Assembly (NCBI GenBank): GCA_036498265.1
Contig: DASYFT010000036.1
Coordinates: forward strand, 1-64,000
Length of the DNA: 64,000 bases
Origin: Palsa-744 sp036498265
Lineage (GTDB): Bacteria > Actinomycetota > Thermoleophilia > Solirubrobacterales > Solirubrobacteraceae
Direction: 5' to 3'
The notes under the pieces are model-generated. The model was not told the DNA's origin. It saw only the letters and a program-made list of their open reading frames with translations, and did no database searches. Positions 8,289 to 16,521 of the stretch are shown one piece after another. The position numbers and the translations under genes are program-made. Each line of letters begins with the position of its first letter. Position 1 is the first letter of the stretch.

Positions 8289-10391
8289 TCACTGTCGTGA
8301 TTGCAGTAGGGCTCGGGCGCGCGCCTCGATGTTCTCGGTGCTGAAGCCGAGCCGCTCGAGCACCGTCGTCCCCGGCGCCGACGCGCCGAAGCGATCGAGC
8401 CCGAGGACGTCGCCCTCGTCGCCCACCCACTTCCACCAGCTCATGCTCGCCCCCGGCTCGACGGCGAGCCGGGCGGCCGTGGCAGGGGGAAGCACCTCGT
8501 CGCGGTACTCCCGTGACTGCGCTTCGAAGAGCTCCATGCACGGCATCGAGACGACACGCACGCGGGTGCCCTGACCGGCGATCGATCGTCCCGCCGCGAG
8601 GGTCGGGCCGACCTCGGCGCCGGTGGCGATCAGCAGCAGCTCGGGGACGCTTCCGGCCGCCGGGCCGCCGCCGCCCGCGCCGTCGCCGGACGCTGAGCTC
8701 GAGTCCCACAGCACGTAGGCGCCGCGCTCGAGAAGCTGGGCGTCGGCCACCTCGCCGCGGTCGAGGACCGGGATGTTCTGGCGTGAGAAGAGCAGCGCGA
8801 CCGGACCGTCGGTCCGTTCGAGCGCCACGCGCCAGGCCACCGACGTCTCGTTCGCATCGGCGGGGCGGATGACCCAGAGGTGGGGGATCACGCGCAGCGC
8901 GGCGTAGTGCTCGACCGGCTGGTGGGTCGGGCCGTCCTCGCCGAGGGCGACCGAGTCGTGGGTCCAGACCCACAGCACCGGCAGCTCCATCAGCGCGGAC
9001 AGTCGCACTGCCGGGCGCATGTAGTCGGAGAAGATCAGGAACGTGGAGCCGTAGGGCTTGACGATCCCGCCGTGCGCGCTGGCGCCGTTGATGATCGCCC
9101 CCATCGCGTGCTCGCGGATGCCGAAGGGGACGTTGCGCCCGGCATGGACCCTGGAGAACTCGCCGGCGCCCTCGAAGACCGTCTTGGTCGACTCGACCAG
9201 GTCGGCGGCGCCACCGATCATCGTGGGCGCGTACTCGGCGAAGGCGTTCATCACCTTGTTGCCCGCCGCACGCGTCGCGATCGCTTCGCCGGCCGGGAAG
9301 CTCGGCAGCGACTCCCGCCAGCCGTCGCGCAGGCGACCGGCCCAGGCGCGGTCCCAGTCCTCGGCCATGTCCGGGAACGCGTCACGCCATCCCTGGAAGC
9401 GCTCTGTCCACTGCCGCTCCGCGGCGGCTCCGGACTCACGCTTGGACATGTGCTCGTACACCGAGTCGTCGACCCAGAACTTCCGGTCGGGATCGAAGCC
9501 CATCACCTCCTTGGTGGCCCTGACCTCCTCTTCGCCCAGCGCGGATCCATGCGACTTGGCGGTGTCCATGGCGTGCGGCGCCGGGTAGGCGATGTGCGAG
9601 CGGATCGCGATGAAGGAAGGACGCTCGGTTTCGTCCCGGCCCGCAGCGATGGCGGATTCCAGCGCCTCCACGTCCTCGGAGTCCTTGACGCGCTGCACGT
9701 GCCAGCCCTCGGCCTCGAAGCGCTGGGCGTGGTTCTCGGTGTCGAACGAGAGCGAGGTCGTGCCGTCGATCGTGATGTGGTTTTCGTCGTAGCAGACGAC
9801 CAGCTTGCCGAGCGCGAAGTGCCCGGCGATCGATGCGGCCTCCTGGCTTATCCCCTCCATCAGGTCGCCGTCGGAGCAGATCACGTAGAAGTTGTGGTCG
9901 ACCACCTCACGACCGGGCCGGTTGAAGCGATCGTCCAGGAAGCGCTCGGCGATCGCCATGCCGACGGCGTTCGCGAAGCCCTGCCCGAGCGGTCCGGTCG
10001 TGACCTCGATCCCGGGCGTGAGACCGCGCTCGGGATGCCCGGGCGTGCGCGAGCCCCACTGGCGGAACTGCTCGAGGTCCTCGAGCGAGAGGTCATAGCC
10101 CGTCAGATGCAGGAGCGCGTACTGGAGGATGCAAGCGTGGCCCGCGCTCAACACGAAGCGGTCGCGATCAGGCCACTCCGGGTTCGCCGGGTTCGCCCGC
10201 AGGAAGCGCCTGAAGATGACGTACCCGAGTGGAGCCAGCGCCATCGCGGTCCCCGGATGTCCGGCGTTCGCCTTCTGCACGGCATCCATGGCCAGACCGC
10301 GGATCGTGTCAATCGAGAGCTTGCGAACCTGCGGGTCGTCGCGCCCCCCGGCTCCCGCCTCCTGACTCTTCGATGCACGTGCGACCGCCAT
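8289..10391 (-). CDS. tkt: transketolase
   Basis: A 700-residue thiamine-diphosphate enzyme that moves two-carbon units between ketoses and aldoses. The N-terminal Pyr/PP half has NAGHPGTAMALAPLGY, GPLGQGFANAVGMA and the ThDP signature SDGDLMEGISQEAA. The central half has THDSVALGEDGPTHQP and RPADANET, and the C-terminal domain is complete. Two in-frame ATGs lie at 10397 and 10391. TAGGAT at 10401-10406 is only 3 nt from the first but 9 nt from the second, the spacing seen at other leaderless genes here, so I prefer 10391. It is the promoter-proximal gene of a tkt-tal operon supplying pentose and erythrose phosphates. Confidence 0.96.
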   Translation of the reverse strand: MAVARASKSQEAGAGGRDDPQVRKLSIDTIRGLAMDAVQKANAGHPGTAMALAPLGYVIFRRFLRANPANPEWPDRDRFVLSAGHACILQYALLHLTGYDLSLEDLEQFRQWGSRTPGHPERGLTPGIEVTTGPLGQGFANAVGMAIAERFLDDRFNRPGREVVDHNFYVICSDGDLMEGISQEAASIAGHFALGKLVVCYDENHITIDGTTSLSFDTENHAQRFEAEGWHVQRVKDSEDVEALESAIAAGRDETERPSFIAIRSHIAYPAPHAMDTAKSHGSALGEEEVRATKEVMGFDPDRKFWVDDSVYEHMSKRESGAAAERQWTERFQGWRDAFPDMAEDWDRAWAGRLRDGWRESLPSFPAGEAIATRAAGNKVMNAFAEYAPTMIGGAADLVESTKTVFEGAGEFSRVHAGRNVPFGIREHAMGAIINGASAHGGIVKPYGSTFLIFSDYMRPAVRLSALMELPVLWVWTHDSVALGEDGPTHQPVEHYAALRVIPHLWVIRPADANETSVAWRVALERTDGPVALLFSRQNIPVLDRGEVADAQLLERGAYVLWDSSSASGDGAGGGGPAAGSVPELLLIATGAEVGPTLAAGRSIAGQGTRVRVVSMPCMELFEAQSREYRDEVLPPATAARLAVEPGASMSWWKWVGDEGDVLGLDRFGASAPGTTVLERLGFSTENIEARARALLQSRQ

Positions 10392-10400
10392 CCACATTCG

Positions 10401-10406
10401 ATCCTA
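10401..10406 (-). promoter_or_regulatory. -10 element of leaderless tkt
   Basis: TAGGAT on the minus strand, 9 nt before ATG 10391. It faces the TAGAGT of the divergent hydrolase, and the two lie within the inverted repeat CTAGCG-N5-CGCTAG. Confidence 0.55.
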
Positions 10407-10417
10407 GCGGCCCGCGC

Positions 10418-10423
10418 TAGAGT
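10418..10423 (+). promoter_or_regulatory. -10 element of a near-leaderless hydrolase gene
   Basis: TAGAGT lies 9 nt before GTG 10433 with no Shine-Dalgarno between, so the transcript should start at or within a few bases of the start codon. Confidence 0.5.
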
Positions 10424-10432
10424 CCACCGATC

Positions 10433-11368
10433 GTGAACGAGCGGTTCTGCGACGTCGGCAGGGGGATCACCCTCTGCTACGAGACCTTCGGAGATCCCGG
10501 CGACCCGACCGTGCTCCTGATCATGGGGCTGGGCACCCAGATGGTCGCGTGGCACGAGGACTTCTGCCACGAGCTCGCCGAGCGCGGCTTCCACGTCGTG
10601 CGCTTCGACAACCGCGACGTCGGGCGCTCGACCCACGTCGAGGGACCGCCGCCGACGATCCGCCAGCTTCTGACCCGCTCGCGGCGCGCGGCGCACTACA
10701 CGCTCGGGGACATGGCCGAGGATGCCGCCGGGCTCTTGCGCGAGCTGGACCTTGCCCCCGCCCACGTCGTGGGGGCGTCGATGGGAGGGATGATCGCCCA
10801 GACGCTGGCGGCGCGGCATCCCGAGGCGGTGCGCTCGCTCACCTCGATCATGTCCAACACCGGGAGCCTGCGCAGCGGCCAGCCGGCGCTGCGCGTGTAC
10901 TCCGTCTTCCTGCGACGTGCGCCGAGCGAGCGCGAGGCGTTCATCGCGCACATGGAGCGCGTCTTCGCCGCGATCGGATCGCGCGGCCTTCCCCGCGATG
11001 CGGAGGACATCCATGCCATCGCGGCGACGAGCTATGACCGCGACCGCGACCCGGAGGGCGCCGGGCGCCAGCTGGCCGCGATCATCGCGGCGGCAGACCG
11101 GACGGCCGACCTGCGCCGCATCGAGGCGCCGACGCTCGTCATCCACGGCACCGCAGATCGCCTCGTCTCGCCCTCGGGCGGTCGCGCGACAGCCCGGGCG
11201 ATCCCCGGCGCGAAGCTCGTGATGATCCCCGGCATGGGGCACGACCTGCCGCGGGCTGCCTGGCCGGCGATCATCGACGCGATCGTCGAGCAGGCGCGCC
11301 GCGCCGACGGACCGGTTGAGGAGGACCCGCCACCACAGACCCGCCCCGCGTCGATGTCGGGCCTGTAG
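10433..11368 (+). CDS. alpha/beta hydrolase
   Basis: A 311-residue single-domain alpha/beta hydrolase. The oxyanion region is LLIMGLGTQM, then FDNRDVGRST; the nucleophile elbow is GASMGGMIAQ (Ser about residue 117), the acid is probably Asp in HGTADRLVSP, and the catalytic His is in GMGHDLP. This arrangement and the FDNRDVGRS signature match the aclacinomycin methylesterase/aminoacrylate hydrolase-like group of cytosolic esterases, but the substrate cannot be told. It reads divergently from tkt with a 41-bp gap. The C-terminus is a Pro-rich tail with no domain. Confidence 0.88.
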   Translation: MNERFCDVGRGITLCYETFGDPGDPTVLLIMGLGTQMVAWHEDFCHELAERGFHVVRFDNRDVGRSTHVEGPPPTIRQLLTRSRRAAHYTLGDMAEDAAGLLRELDLAPAHVVGASMGGMIAQTLAARHPEAVRSLTSIMSNTGSLRSGQPALRVYSVFLRRAPSEREAFIAHMERVFAAIGSRGLPRDAEDIHAIAATSYDRDRDPEGAGRQLAAIIAAADRTADLRRIEAPTLVIHGTADRLVSPSGGRATARAIPGAKLVMIPGMGHDLPRAAWPAIIDAIVEQARRADGPVEEDPPPQTRPASMSGL

Positions 11369-11389
11369 CAGCGGGCTTCCCCTACCTCC

Positions 11390-11590
11390 TCAATCCTCCT
11401 CGGGGCGCCTGTTGCCGGGGCGGAGCGCGCTCAGCGCGTGGGAGCGTCCGGCCGGGCGGCGGCATCCGCTCGGCTGCACCCGCACCAGCCAGTGAAGATC
11501 GTGGCGGCAGTGAGAGCGCCTGTAGGGCCAGCGCTCGTGCAGCGAGCGGAGCATCCGCCGCTGATGGCACACGAGCACCCTCAGCTCCAT
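11390..11590 (-). CDS. small Cys/His/Arg-rich protein (66 aa), unrecognised
   Basis: A 66-residue frame starting MELRVLVCHQRRML, rich in Arg, His and Trp, with Cys at residues 8, 28 and 42. The ATG has AGGGGAG about 6 nt upstream, third positions are strongly G/C, and a near-consensus promoter on the same strand lies 150 bp upstream, so it is better supported than other short frames nearby. I know no family. The scattered Cys and His could bind metal, but there is no clean CxxC pair. The alternative is that the transcript is a structured small RNA and this frame is fortuitous. Confidence 0.45.
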   Translation of the reverse strand: MELRVLVCHQRRMLRSLHERWPYRRSHCRHDLHWLVRVQPSGCRRPAGRSHALSALRPGNRRPEED

Positions 11591-11640
11591 GACGGCTCCC
11601 CTGATGCGCGACCCGTGCCGTCCACCTGGTCTCGCATCCT

Positions 11641-11654
11641 GCTTGACCTCAAGC
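11641..11654. repeat. inverted repeat in the leader of the small ORF
   Basis: GCTTGA-CC-TCAAGC, a 6-2-6 perfect inverted repeat, lies in the transcribed leader between the minus-strand promoter (11738-11766) and the 66-codon ORF. It may be an operator or, in RNA, part of a structured 5' leader. The rest of 11600-11735 is GC-rich with several GGGG/CCCC pairs, and no other gene is evident between 11369 and 11816. Confidence 0.4.
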
Positions 11655-11737
11655 CCATCATCCAGGCCTTCCCCTCGCTGCTCGGACCCCCTGGGGAGCC
11701 CCTCCTCTGACGGGGACCCACACCCCGCCTCAAGGGA

Positions 11738-11766
11738 TATAAATCAGTTTTTACCCGGGATGTCAA
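11738..11766 (-). promoter_or_regulatory. near-consensus housekeeping promoter
   Basis: On the minus strand TTGACA (11761-11766) is followed after exactly 17 bp by TTTATA (11738-11743). Such an AT-rich, almost textbook -35/-10 pair is rare in this genome, where most promoters show only a TAnnnT -10. It points left into the otherwise empty 11369-11735 region and so should drive the 66-codon ORF or a small RNA. It lies just downstream of the tRNA terminator candidate. Confidence 0.6.
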
Positions 11767-11768
11767 AT

Positions 11769-11788
11769 CGGACCGGCGCGCAGGTCCG
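11769..11788 (-). terminator. possible tRNA terminator hairpin
   Basis: CGGACC-N8-GGTCCG lies about 30 bp beyond the tRNA 3' end and is followed on the minus strand by ATTTG. The U-tract is weak. Confidence 0.35.
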
Positions 11789-11816
11789 GCGGCTCTTCGC
11801 CCCGAGAATCACGCAG

Positions 11817-11912
11817 TGCGCCCGGCGGGAATCGAACCCGCGGCCTGCGGCTTGAAAGACCGCTGCTCTTTGGCTCCCCGAAGAGAGCCGTTGACCACTG
11901 AGCTACGGGCGC
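11817..11912 (-). tRNA. tRNA-Glu(UUC)-like, 96 nt, with a hairpin inserted in the D-loop
   Basis: On the minus strand a full cloverleaf can be drawn. The acceptor stem GCGCCCG/CGGGCGC is perfect, followed by discriminator A and no encoded CCA. The D-stem is GCTC/GAGC. The anticodon stem is GCGGT/GCCGC with loop CTTTCAA, so the anticodon is TTC (11854-11856). The variable loop is 5 nt. The T-arm is GCGGG-TTCGATT-CCCGC. The D-loop is 31 nt instead of about 8-11: after the conserved GG it holds a 7-bp hairpin, GGCTCTC-TTCG-GGGAGCC (11872-11889), at the naturally variable 20a/20b site. The U11-A24 and U13-G22 pairs used for Glu identity in E. coli are absent. A TAGAAT -10 candidate lies at 11955-11960. 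Confidence 0.85.
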
Positions 11913-11974
11913 GCGCTGTGAACCTTCACCGGCTTTCGGCCGATGGAGCAGGTTATTCTACGCAGCCCCGCCCG

Positions 11975-12928
11975 TCAGGGCGCGCGCTGCACGATCGCGT
12001 CTCGCGGCAGCTCGCTGCGCGGCACGCCGATGCCGTCACACAGCTGGATGCACGGTGTGTAGACGGGGCGGAAGCCGAGCAGTTCGGGGATCGTGACCAC
12101 CCGATAGCCACGACCCCGCAGCGCGGCGATGATCGAGGGGTAGGCGGCCAGGGTCTCCGTGCGCGGCCCGCCGCCGTCGTGGGAGATGATGATCGACCCC
12201 GGGCGCACCTGCGAGAGCACGCGGCGCACGATCGCCGAGCTCCCGGGGCGCGCGTAGTCGGAGGGGTCGACGTTCCAGAGCACCGTCGCGAGACCCAGCG
12301 AGGCGGCTGTCCGCACGACCCCGCCGTCATAGGCGCCGTAGGGCGGCCGGAACACGCAGGGCGTGTAGCCGGTCAGCGCGCGGATCGCGACGATCGTCTG
12401 GCGCAGCTGGCCGTAGACGTTGCCGCTGCGCGTCAGGTAGGGGTGCGTGAAGGTGTGGTCGCCGAGGACGTCGCCGTCGCGGAGCTCCCGCATCAGCGTC
12501 GAGCGGTAGGAGGCGTTCAGCTGCTCTCCGATCACGAAGAACGTGGCCCGGGCGTGGCTTCGCTCCAGCATCCTCACGAACCCCGGGGTGTCCGACCAGG
12601 GGCCGTCGTCGAAGCCGATCGCCACCTCTCGGCGTGGCGGCCCGTGCTGGTAGGCCGCGGCGTCGCGGCTGCGGCAGCCGACGATGCGGTACCTGGCGGG
12701 ACCCGGGCGCGGGCCGGCAGGACCTCCGCCGGGGCCGCCGGTCGGCCCCGGAGGGGACGATGGCGCCGGCGTGCCGGCCGCGCCCGCGCGGGCCGAGCCG
12801 GCGAGGCCGCCGGATGGGACCGAGACGCCCAGCGCCAGCGGCACGGTCGGTGCCAGCGCCGCCAGGATCGTGAGGGCTCCGGTGGTGCGGCGAGAGCTGC
12901 TCGCAGTCCGGCGCCAGGTCGCGAGCAT
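11975..12928 (-). CDS. secreted polysaccharide deacetylase (NodB family)
   Basis: A 317-residue exported carbohydrate esterase family 4 enzyme expected to remove N- or O-acetyl groups from cell-wall or capsular polysaccharide. A Tat/Sec-like signal (about residues 15-40) and a Gly/Pro-rich linker precede the NodB domain. All motifs are in order: catalytic base FDDGPW, metal-binding HTFTHPYL, FRPPYGAYD, the WNVDPSDY region and SHDGGG with the C-terminal histidine. Two Cys pairs (GCRS and CVF; CIQLC) may form disulfides. ATG 12928 is the last start before the signal peptide. The frame remains open far upstream only because of GC-rich shadow coding. The tRNA gene follows 62 bp downstream on the same strand. 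Confidence 0.92.
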   Translation of the reverse strand: MLATWRRTASSSRRTTGALTILAALAPTVPLALGVSVPSGGLAGSARAGAAGTPAPSSPPGPTGGPGGGPAGPRPGPARYRIVGCRSRDAAAYQHGPPRREVAIGFDDGPWSDTPGFVRMLERSHARATFFVIGEQLNASYRSTLMRELRDGDVLGDHTFTHPYLTRSGNVYGQLRQTIVAIRALTGYTPCVFRPPYGAYDGGVVRTAASLGLATVLWNVDPSDYARPGSSAIVRRVLSQVRPGSIIISHDGGGPRTETLAAYPSIIAALRGRGYRVVTIPELLGFRPVYTPCIQLCDGIGVPRSELPRDAIVQRAP

Positions 12929-13036
12929 CTTCCGCCGGGCCGGCGGTGGGAGGATCCGGGGCACCGCCCGCCACCATACAAGCACGCAACGAGCGGCCGC
13001 CGGGGGCGGACGAACGTCGGGGCGAGTGGCCGGGGG

Positions 13037-13042
13037 TAGACT
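13037..13042 (+). promoter_or_regulatory. -10 element upstream of the IPT/TIG protein
   Basis: TAGACT lies about 94 nt before the preferred ATG at 13136. It is also 9 nt before an in-frame GTG at 13052, so a leaderless longer form is possible. Confidence 0.35.
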
Positions 13043-13135
13043 CCGAGCAGCGTGTTCGGGGCACGACGGGCGCGCCGGGGGACCGGAGCGAAGCCGAGCT
13101 TCCGCGCGACTGAGACGTCGGGAAAGGGGAGATCG

Positions 13136-14962
13136 ATGCACGGAGGCGGGAAGGGCGGAGTGGCACTTCCGCGCGTCGCGCTCCCCCTGCTCTGCCTCGC
13201 CGCGATCGCCGCATTCGCGGTGCAGGACGCGGGCGCCGTGATCCTCCCTCGCCCGCAGGGGCGGACGCTCAGCTACCAGCCGATCCGCCCACCACGCGCA
13301 GCCGTGACGCCGTTCGACTCCATCTTCCACGACCTCGACTACGGCGGCGGACCGGTGATGGCCTCGAACACCAACTACGCCGTCTACTGGGACCCGTCGG
13401 GGGCGCCCGCCTATCCCTCCGACTACCAGCCCGGCCTCGACCAGTTCTTCGAAGACCTGGCGCACGACAGCGGCGGAGTGGAGAACGTCGACTCGATCTC
13501 GGCCCAGTACAACGACGCCGCGGGTCAGCACGCGAGCTACGACTCCCACTTCGGGGGTGCCCTCCTCGACGCCGATCCCTACCCCGCCAACGGTTGCCGG
13601 CAGGCACCGATCTGCCTGACGGACGCACAGATCCGCGCGGAGCTCGGCAGGTTCGTCAAAGCGGCCAGACTGCCGATCGACCTGGCCCACGAGTACTTCC
13701 TGCTCACTCCGCCAGGCGTCGAGAGCTGCTTCGAAGCGGCCGGCAACCGCTGCTCGGCGGGCGCGTCCGAAGGCCATCGCGCGTTCTGCGCCTACCACGG
13801 AGGCATCCCGGTGAGCGCCGAAGGCGTGATCGTCTACGCCAACGACCCCTACGTCGCCGGTGGCGTCTGCGACGACGGCAACCACCCGAACGGAACGACC
13901 GCCGACGCGACCATCTCCGGCGGCCTCAGCCACGAGCACAACGAGTCCATCACCGACCCGGAACCGAACAACGCATGGACCGACTGGGCGACGGGGGCCA
14001 GCACGGGCTACGAGGTCGGCGACAAGTGCCGGACGTTCAGCTCGGCGACGGAATTCGGCACACCGCCCGGCACGGCCGCCGACGGCGCCTTCTACAACCA
14101 GGTGATCAACGGCCATCCGTACTGGTACCAGCAGGAGTGGAGCAACCAGGGCCACGAATGCCTGCAGCGGCTCAGCCTGAGCGGCAGCCCGGCCACCGCC
14201 ACCTACACCTTCCAGTCGAGCGAACACGAAACGAGCTTCGACGCCGGTGGCTCGACGGCGCCGGGCGGCGTCTCCTACTACGAGTGGCAGCTCGGCGAAT
14301 TCGCGGGACAGGCGCCGATTGAGACGACCTCGCCGACCTTCAGGACGGCAAGCTCGCACGCCGTCCTGCGCGTCGCGCTGACCGTGTTCGCCGCCGACGG
14401 CACGAGCGCCGGCACGGCACACGTCGTCAACATCGGCGCGATCCCCGCACCCGTGGTGACGAAAGTGACGCCGACCAAAGCCGTCGCGGGCGACGGAACG
14501 ACCATCACGGTCACGGGGGCAAACTTCGTCGAGGGGGAAGCAACGAGCGTGAGCTTCGGCGGCGCGGCAGCCGCCTTCACTGTCGTGTCAGGCACCAAGA
14601 TCACGGCCGTCGCGCCCGCGACCGTGGTGGGCACCGTCGATGTGACGGTGAGCACCCGCTTCGGCACGAGCGCCACCTCCACCAAAGACCTCGTCAAACT
14701 GCTTCCGGCCGTCACCGGCGTAAGCCCGGCGAGCGGGGCCAGGGCGGGGGGCACGGCCGTGACCGTGACCGGCGCGGGATTCGCGCCCGGCGCGACCGCC
14801 TTCAAGTTCGGCACGACGCTCGCCAGATCCGTCGAATGCGCGTCGAGCACGACATGCACGATGACGGCGCCTGCGCATTCGCCGGGCCTCGTGGACGTGA
14901 AAGCGACGGTCAGCAAACTCACGAGCGCCAAAGTGCAGGCGGACGAGTTCACCTACAGCTGA
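13136..14962 (+). CDS. large secreted protein with PKD-like and two IPT/TIG domains
   Basis: A 608-residue exported protein. A signal peptide (about 10-32, ending near AGAVIL) precedes a roughly 330-residue N-terminal domain containing SNTNYAVYWDPSG and SGGLSHEHNESITDPEPNN. The HE-x-x-E arrangement there is reminiscent of bacterial Exordium-like/phosphate-induced proteins and could bind metal; several Cys may pair. A PKD-like module follows (about 370-460), then two IPT/TIG repeats beginning PAPVVTKVTPTKAVAGDG and PAVTGVSPASGARAGG. These are surface or matrix-binding folds. ATG 13136 has AGGGGA before it; an in-frame GTG at 13052 would add 28 residues. Role unknown, extracellular. Confidence 0.75.
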   Translation: MHGGGKGGVALPRVALPLLCLAAIAAFAVQDAGAVILPRPQGRTLSYQPIRPPRAAVTPFDSIFHDLDYGGGPVMASNTNYAVYWDPSGAPAYPSDYQPGLDQFFEDLAHDSGGVENVDSISAQYNDAAGQHASYDSHFGGALLDADPYPANGCRQAPICLTDAQIRAELGRFVKAARLPIDLAHEYFLLTPPGVESCFEAAGNRCSAGASEGHRAFCAYHGGIPVSAEGVIVYANDPYVAGGVCDDGNHPNGTTADATISGGLSHEHNESITDPEPNNAWTDWATGASTGYEVGDKCRTFSSATEFGTPPGTAADGAFYNQVINGHPYWYQQEWSNQGHECLQRLSLSGSPATATYTFQSSEHETSFDAGGSTAPGGVSYYEWQLGEFAGQAPIETTSPTFRTASSHAVLRVALTVFAADGTSAGTAHVVNIGAIPAPVVTKVTPTKAVAGDGTTITVTGANFVEGEATSVSFGGAAAAFTVVSGTKITAVAPATVVGTVDVTVSTRFGTSATSTKDLVKLLPAVTGVSPASGARAGGTAVTVTGAGFAPGATAFKFGTTLARSVECASSTTCTMTAPAHSPGLVDVKATVSKLTSAKVQADEFTYS

Positions 14963-14983
14963 TCGCCGCCCGGGCGCAACGCA

Positions 14984-14989
14984 TAGGGT
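14984..14989 (+). promoter_or_regulatory. -10 element of leaderless glpK
   Basis: TAGGGT lies 7 nt before ATG 14997, with no room for a Shine-Dalgarno. Confidence 0.5.
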
Positions 14990-14996
14990 GCTTCCG

Positions 14997-16493
14997 ATGC
15001 ACCGGTACGTGGCCGCGATCGACCAGGGCACCACGAGCACCCGGCTGATCCTGTTCGATGCCGACGGCCGGATCGCCGCGGTGCAGCGGCGCGAGCACGA
15101 GCAGATCCACCCGCGCGCCGGCTGGGTCGAGCACGACGCTCGCGAGGTCTGGCGCCGCACCCGCGAGGTGGTCGACTCCGCGCTCGAGAGCTGCGGGGCG
15201 AGCACGGCCGACGTGGCGGCGATCGGCATCACCAACCAGCGGGAGACGACCGTCCTCTGGGACCGGCAGACCGGCGAGCCGCTCTGCAACGCGATCGTCT
15301 GGCAGGACACGCGCACCGACGCGACCGTCCGCGAGCTCGCGGGCTCGGCCGGCGTCGATCGCCTGCGAGAGCGCGTCGGGCTGCCGCTGTCGACCTACTT
15401 CTCCGGGCCCAAGATCACCTGGATGCTCGATCACGTGACCGGCGCGCGCGAGCGCGCCGAGTCCGGCGAGCTGGCGTTCGGCACGATGGACAGCTGGCTG
15501 CTGTGGAACCTCACAGGCGGGACGGACGGTGGCGTGCACGCCACCGACGCGACGAACGCCAGCCGGACGATGCTGATGGACCTGGAGACGCTCGAATGGC
15601 ACGAGCCCAGCCTCCGCCTGATGGGCATCCCCCGCGCCGTGCTGCCCGAGATCCGCTCCTCGAGCGAGGTCTTCGGCGAGGTGAGCGGCACGGGGCTGCG
15701 CGGCGTCCCGGTGGCCGGCATCCTCGGCGACCAGCAGGCCGCGCTGTTCGGTCAGACCTGCTTCGGGCCCGGCGAGGCCAAGAGCACCTACGGGACCGGG
15801 TCGTTCCTGCTCGTCAACACCGGACGCGAGATCGTTCGATCGGACGCGCTGCTGACGAGCGTCGCCGCGAAGATCGCCGGCTCGCCCACCAGCTACGTGC
15901 TCGAGGGATCGATCGCCGTCACCGGGGCGGCGGTCCAGTGGCTCCGCGACCAGCTCGGGCTGATCAGGACCGCGGCGGAGGTCGAGCAGCTGGCGGCCAG
16001 CGTGCCGGACAACGGCGGTGTCTACCTCGTCCCGGCCTTCTCCGGTCTGTTCGCCCCCTACTGGCGCGACGATGCGCGAGGCGTGATCGTCGGGCTCACC
16101 GCCTACGCGCGCGCCGGGCACATCGCCCGGGCCGTCCTCGAGGCGACCGCCTGGCAGACCAGGGAGGTGGTCGATGCCGCGTGCGACGCGACGGGCAGCC
16201 CCTTCGCAGAGCTCAAGGTGGACGGCGGCATGACGGCGAACGAGCTCCTCATGCAGTTCCAGGCGGACGTCCTCGGCGTCCCGGTGGTGCGCCCGAGGGT
16301 GACCGAGACGACGGCGCTGGGAGCGGCCTTCGCCGCCGGGCTGGCCGTGGGCTTCTGGAGCGACGAGGCGGAGCTGCGGGAGCGCTGGGCGGAGGAGCGG
16401 CGCTGGCAGCCGCGGATGGAGGAGCAGCTGCGCCGGCGCGAGTACGCGCAGTGGAAGAAGGCCGTCACCCGCTCGCTCGACTGGGCCGGCTAG
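14997..16493 (+). CDS. glpK: glycerol kinase
   Basis: A 498-residue FGGY-family kinase that makes glycerol 3-phosphate from glycerol and ATP in the cytoplasm. The phosphate-1 loop AAIDQGTTSTR, ITNQRETTVLWD, NAIVWQDTRT (substrate loop), GILGDQQAALFGQ, STYGTGSFLL and KVDGGMTANELLMQ are all present in order. Length is normal. ATG 14997 is preferred over a GTG at 14988 because TAGGGT at 14984-14989 overlaps the latter. No glycerol facilitator or dehydrogenase gene is adjacent. It could feed glycerol 3-phosphate into lipid and wax/triacylglycerol synthesis encoded a few kilobases downstream (inference). Confidence 0.96.
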   Translation: MHRYVAAIDQGTTSTRLILFDADGRIAAVQRREHEQIHPRAGWVEHDAREVWRRTREVVDSALESCGASTADVAAIGITNQRETTVLWDRQTGEPLCNAIVWQDTRTDATVRELAGSAGVDRLRERVGLPLSTYFSGPKITWMLDHVTGARERAESGELAFGTMDSWLLWNLTGGTDGGVHATDATNASRTMLMDLETLEWHEPSLRLMGIPRAVLPEIRSSSEVFGEVSGTGLRGVPVAGILGDQQAALFGQTCFGPGEAKSTYGTGSFLLVNTGREIVRSDALLTSVAAKIAGSPTSYVLEGSIAVTGAAVQWLRDQLGLIRTAAEVEQLAASVPDNGGVYLVPAFSGLFAPYWRDDARGVIVGLTAYARAGHIARAVLEATAWQTREVVDAACDATGSPFAELKVDGGMTANELLMQFQADVLGVPVVRPRVTETTALGAAFAAGLAVGFWSDEAELRERWAEERRWQPRMEEQLRRREYAQWKKAVTRSLDWAG

Positions 16494-16500
16494 CGCCGGC
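16485..16500. terminator. hairpin at the glpK stop codon
   Basis: GCCGGC-TAGC-GCCGGC spans the TAG stop of glpK and enters the 28-bp gap before the convergent alcohol dehydrogenase. No U-tract. Confidence 0.4.
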
Positions 16501-16521
16501 TGCGAGCCGCTCGCGCCAAGC

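Noticed and set aside
11817..11912. Selenocysteine tRNA
   Set aside because: The 96-nt length is suggestive, but the extra bases are in the D-loop, the variable loop is only 5 nt and the anticodon is UUC, not UCA.
12929..14422. Upstream extension of the polysaccharide deacetylase frame
   Set aside because: The added sequence is antisense to the IPT/TIG protein, shows no domain and precedes the obvious signal peptide.
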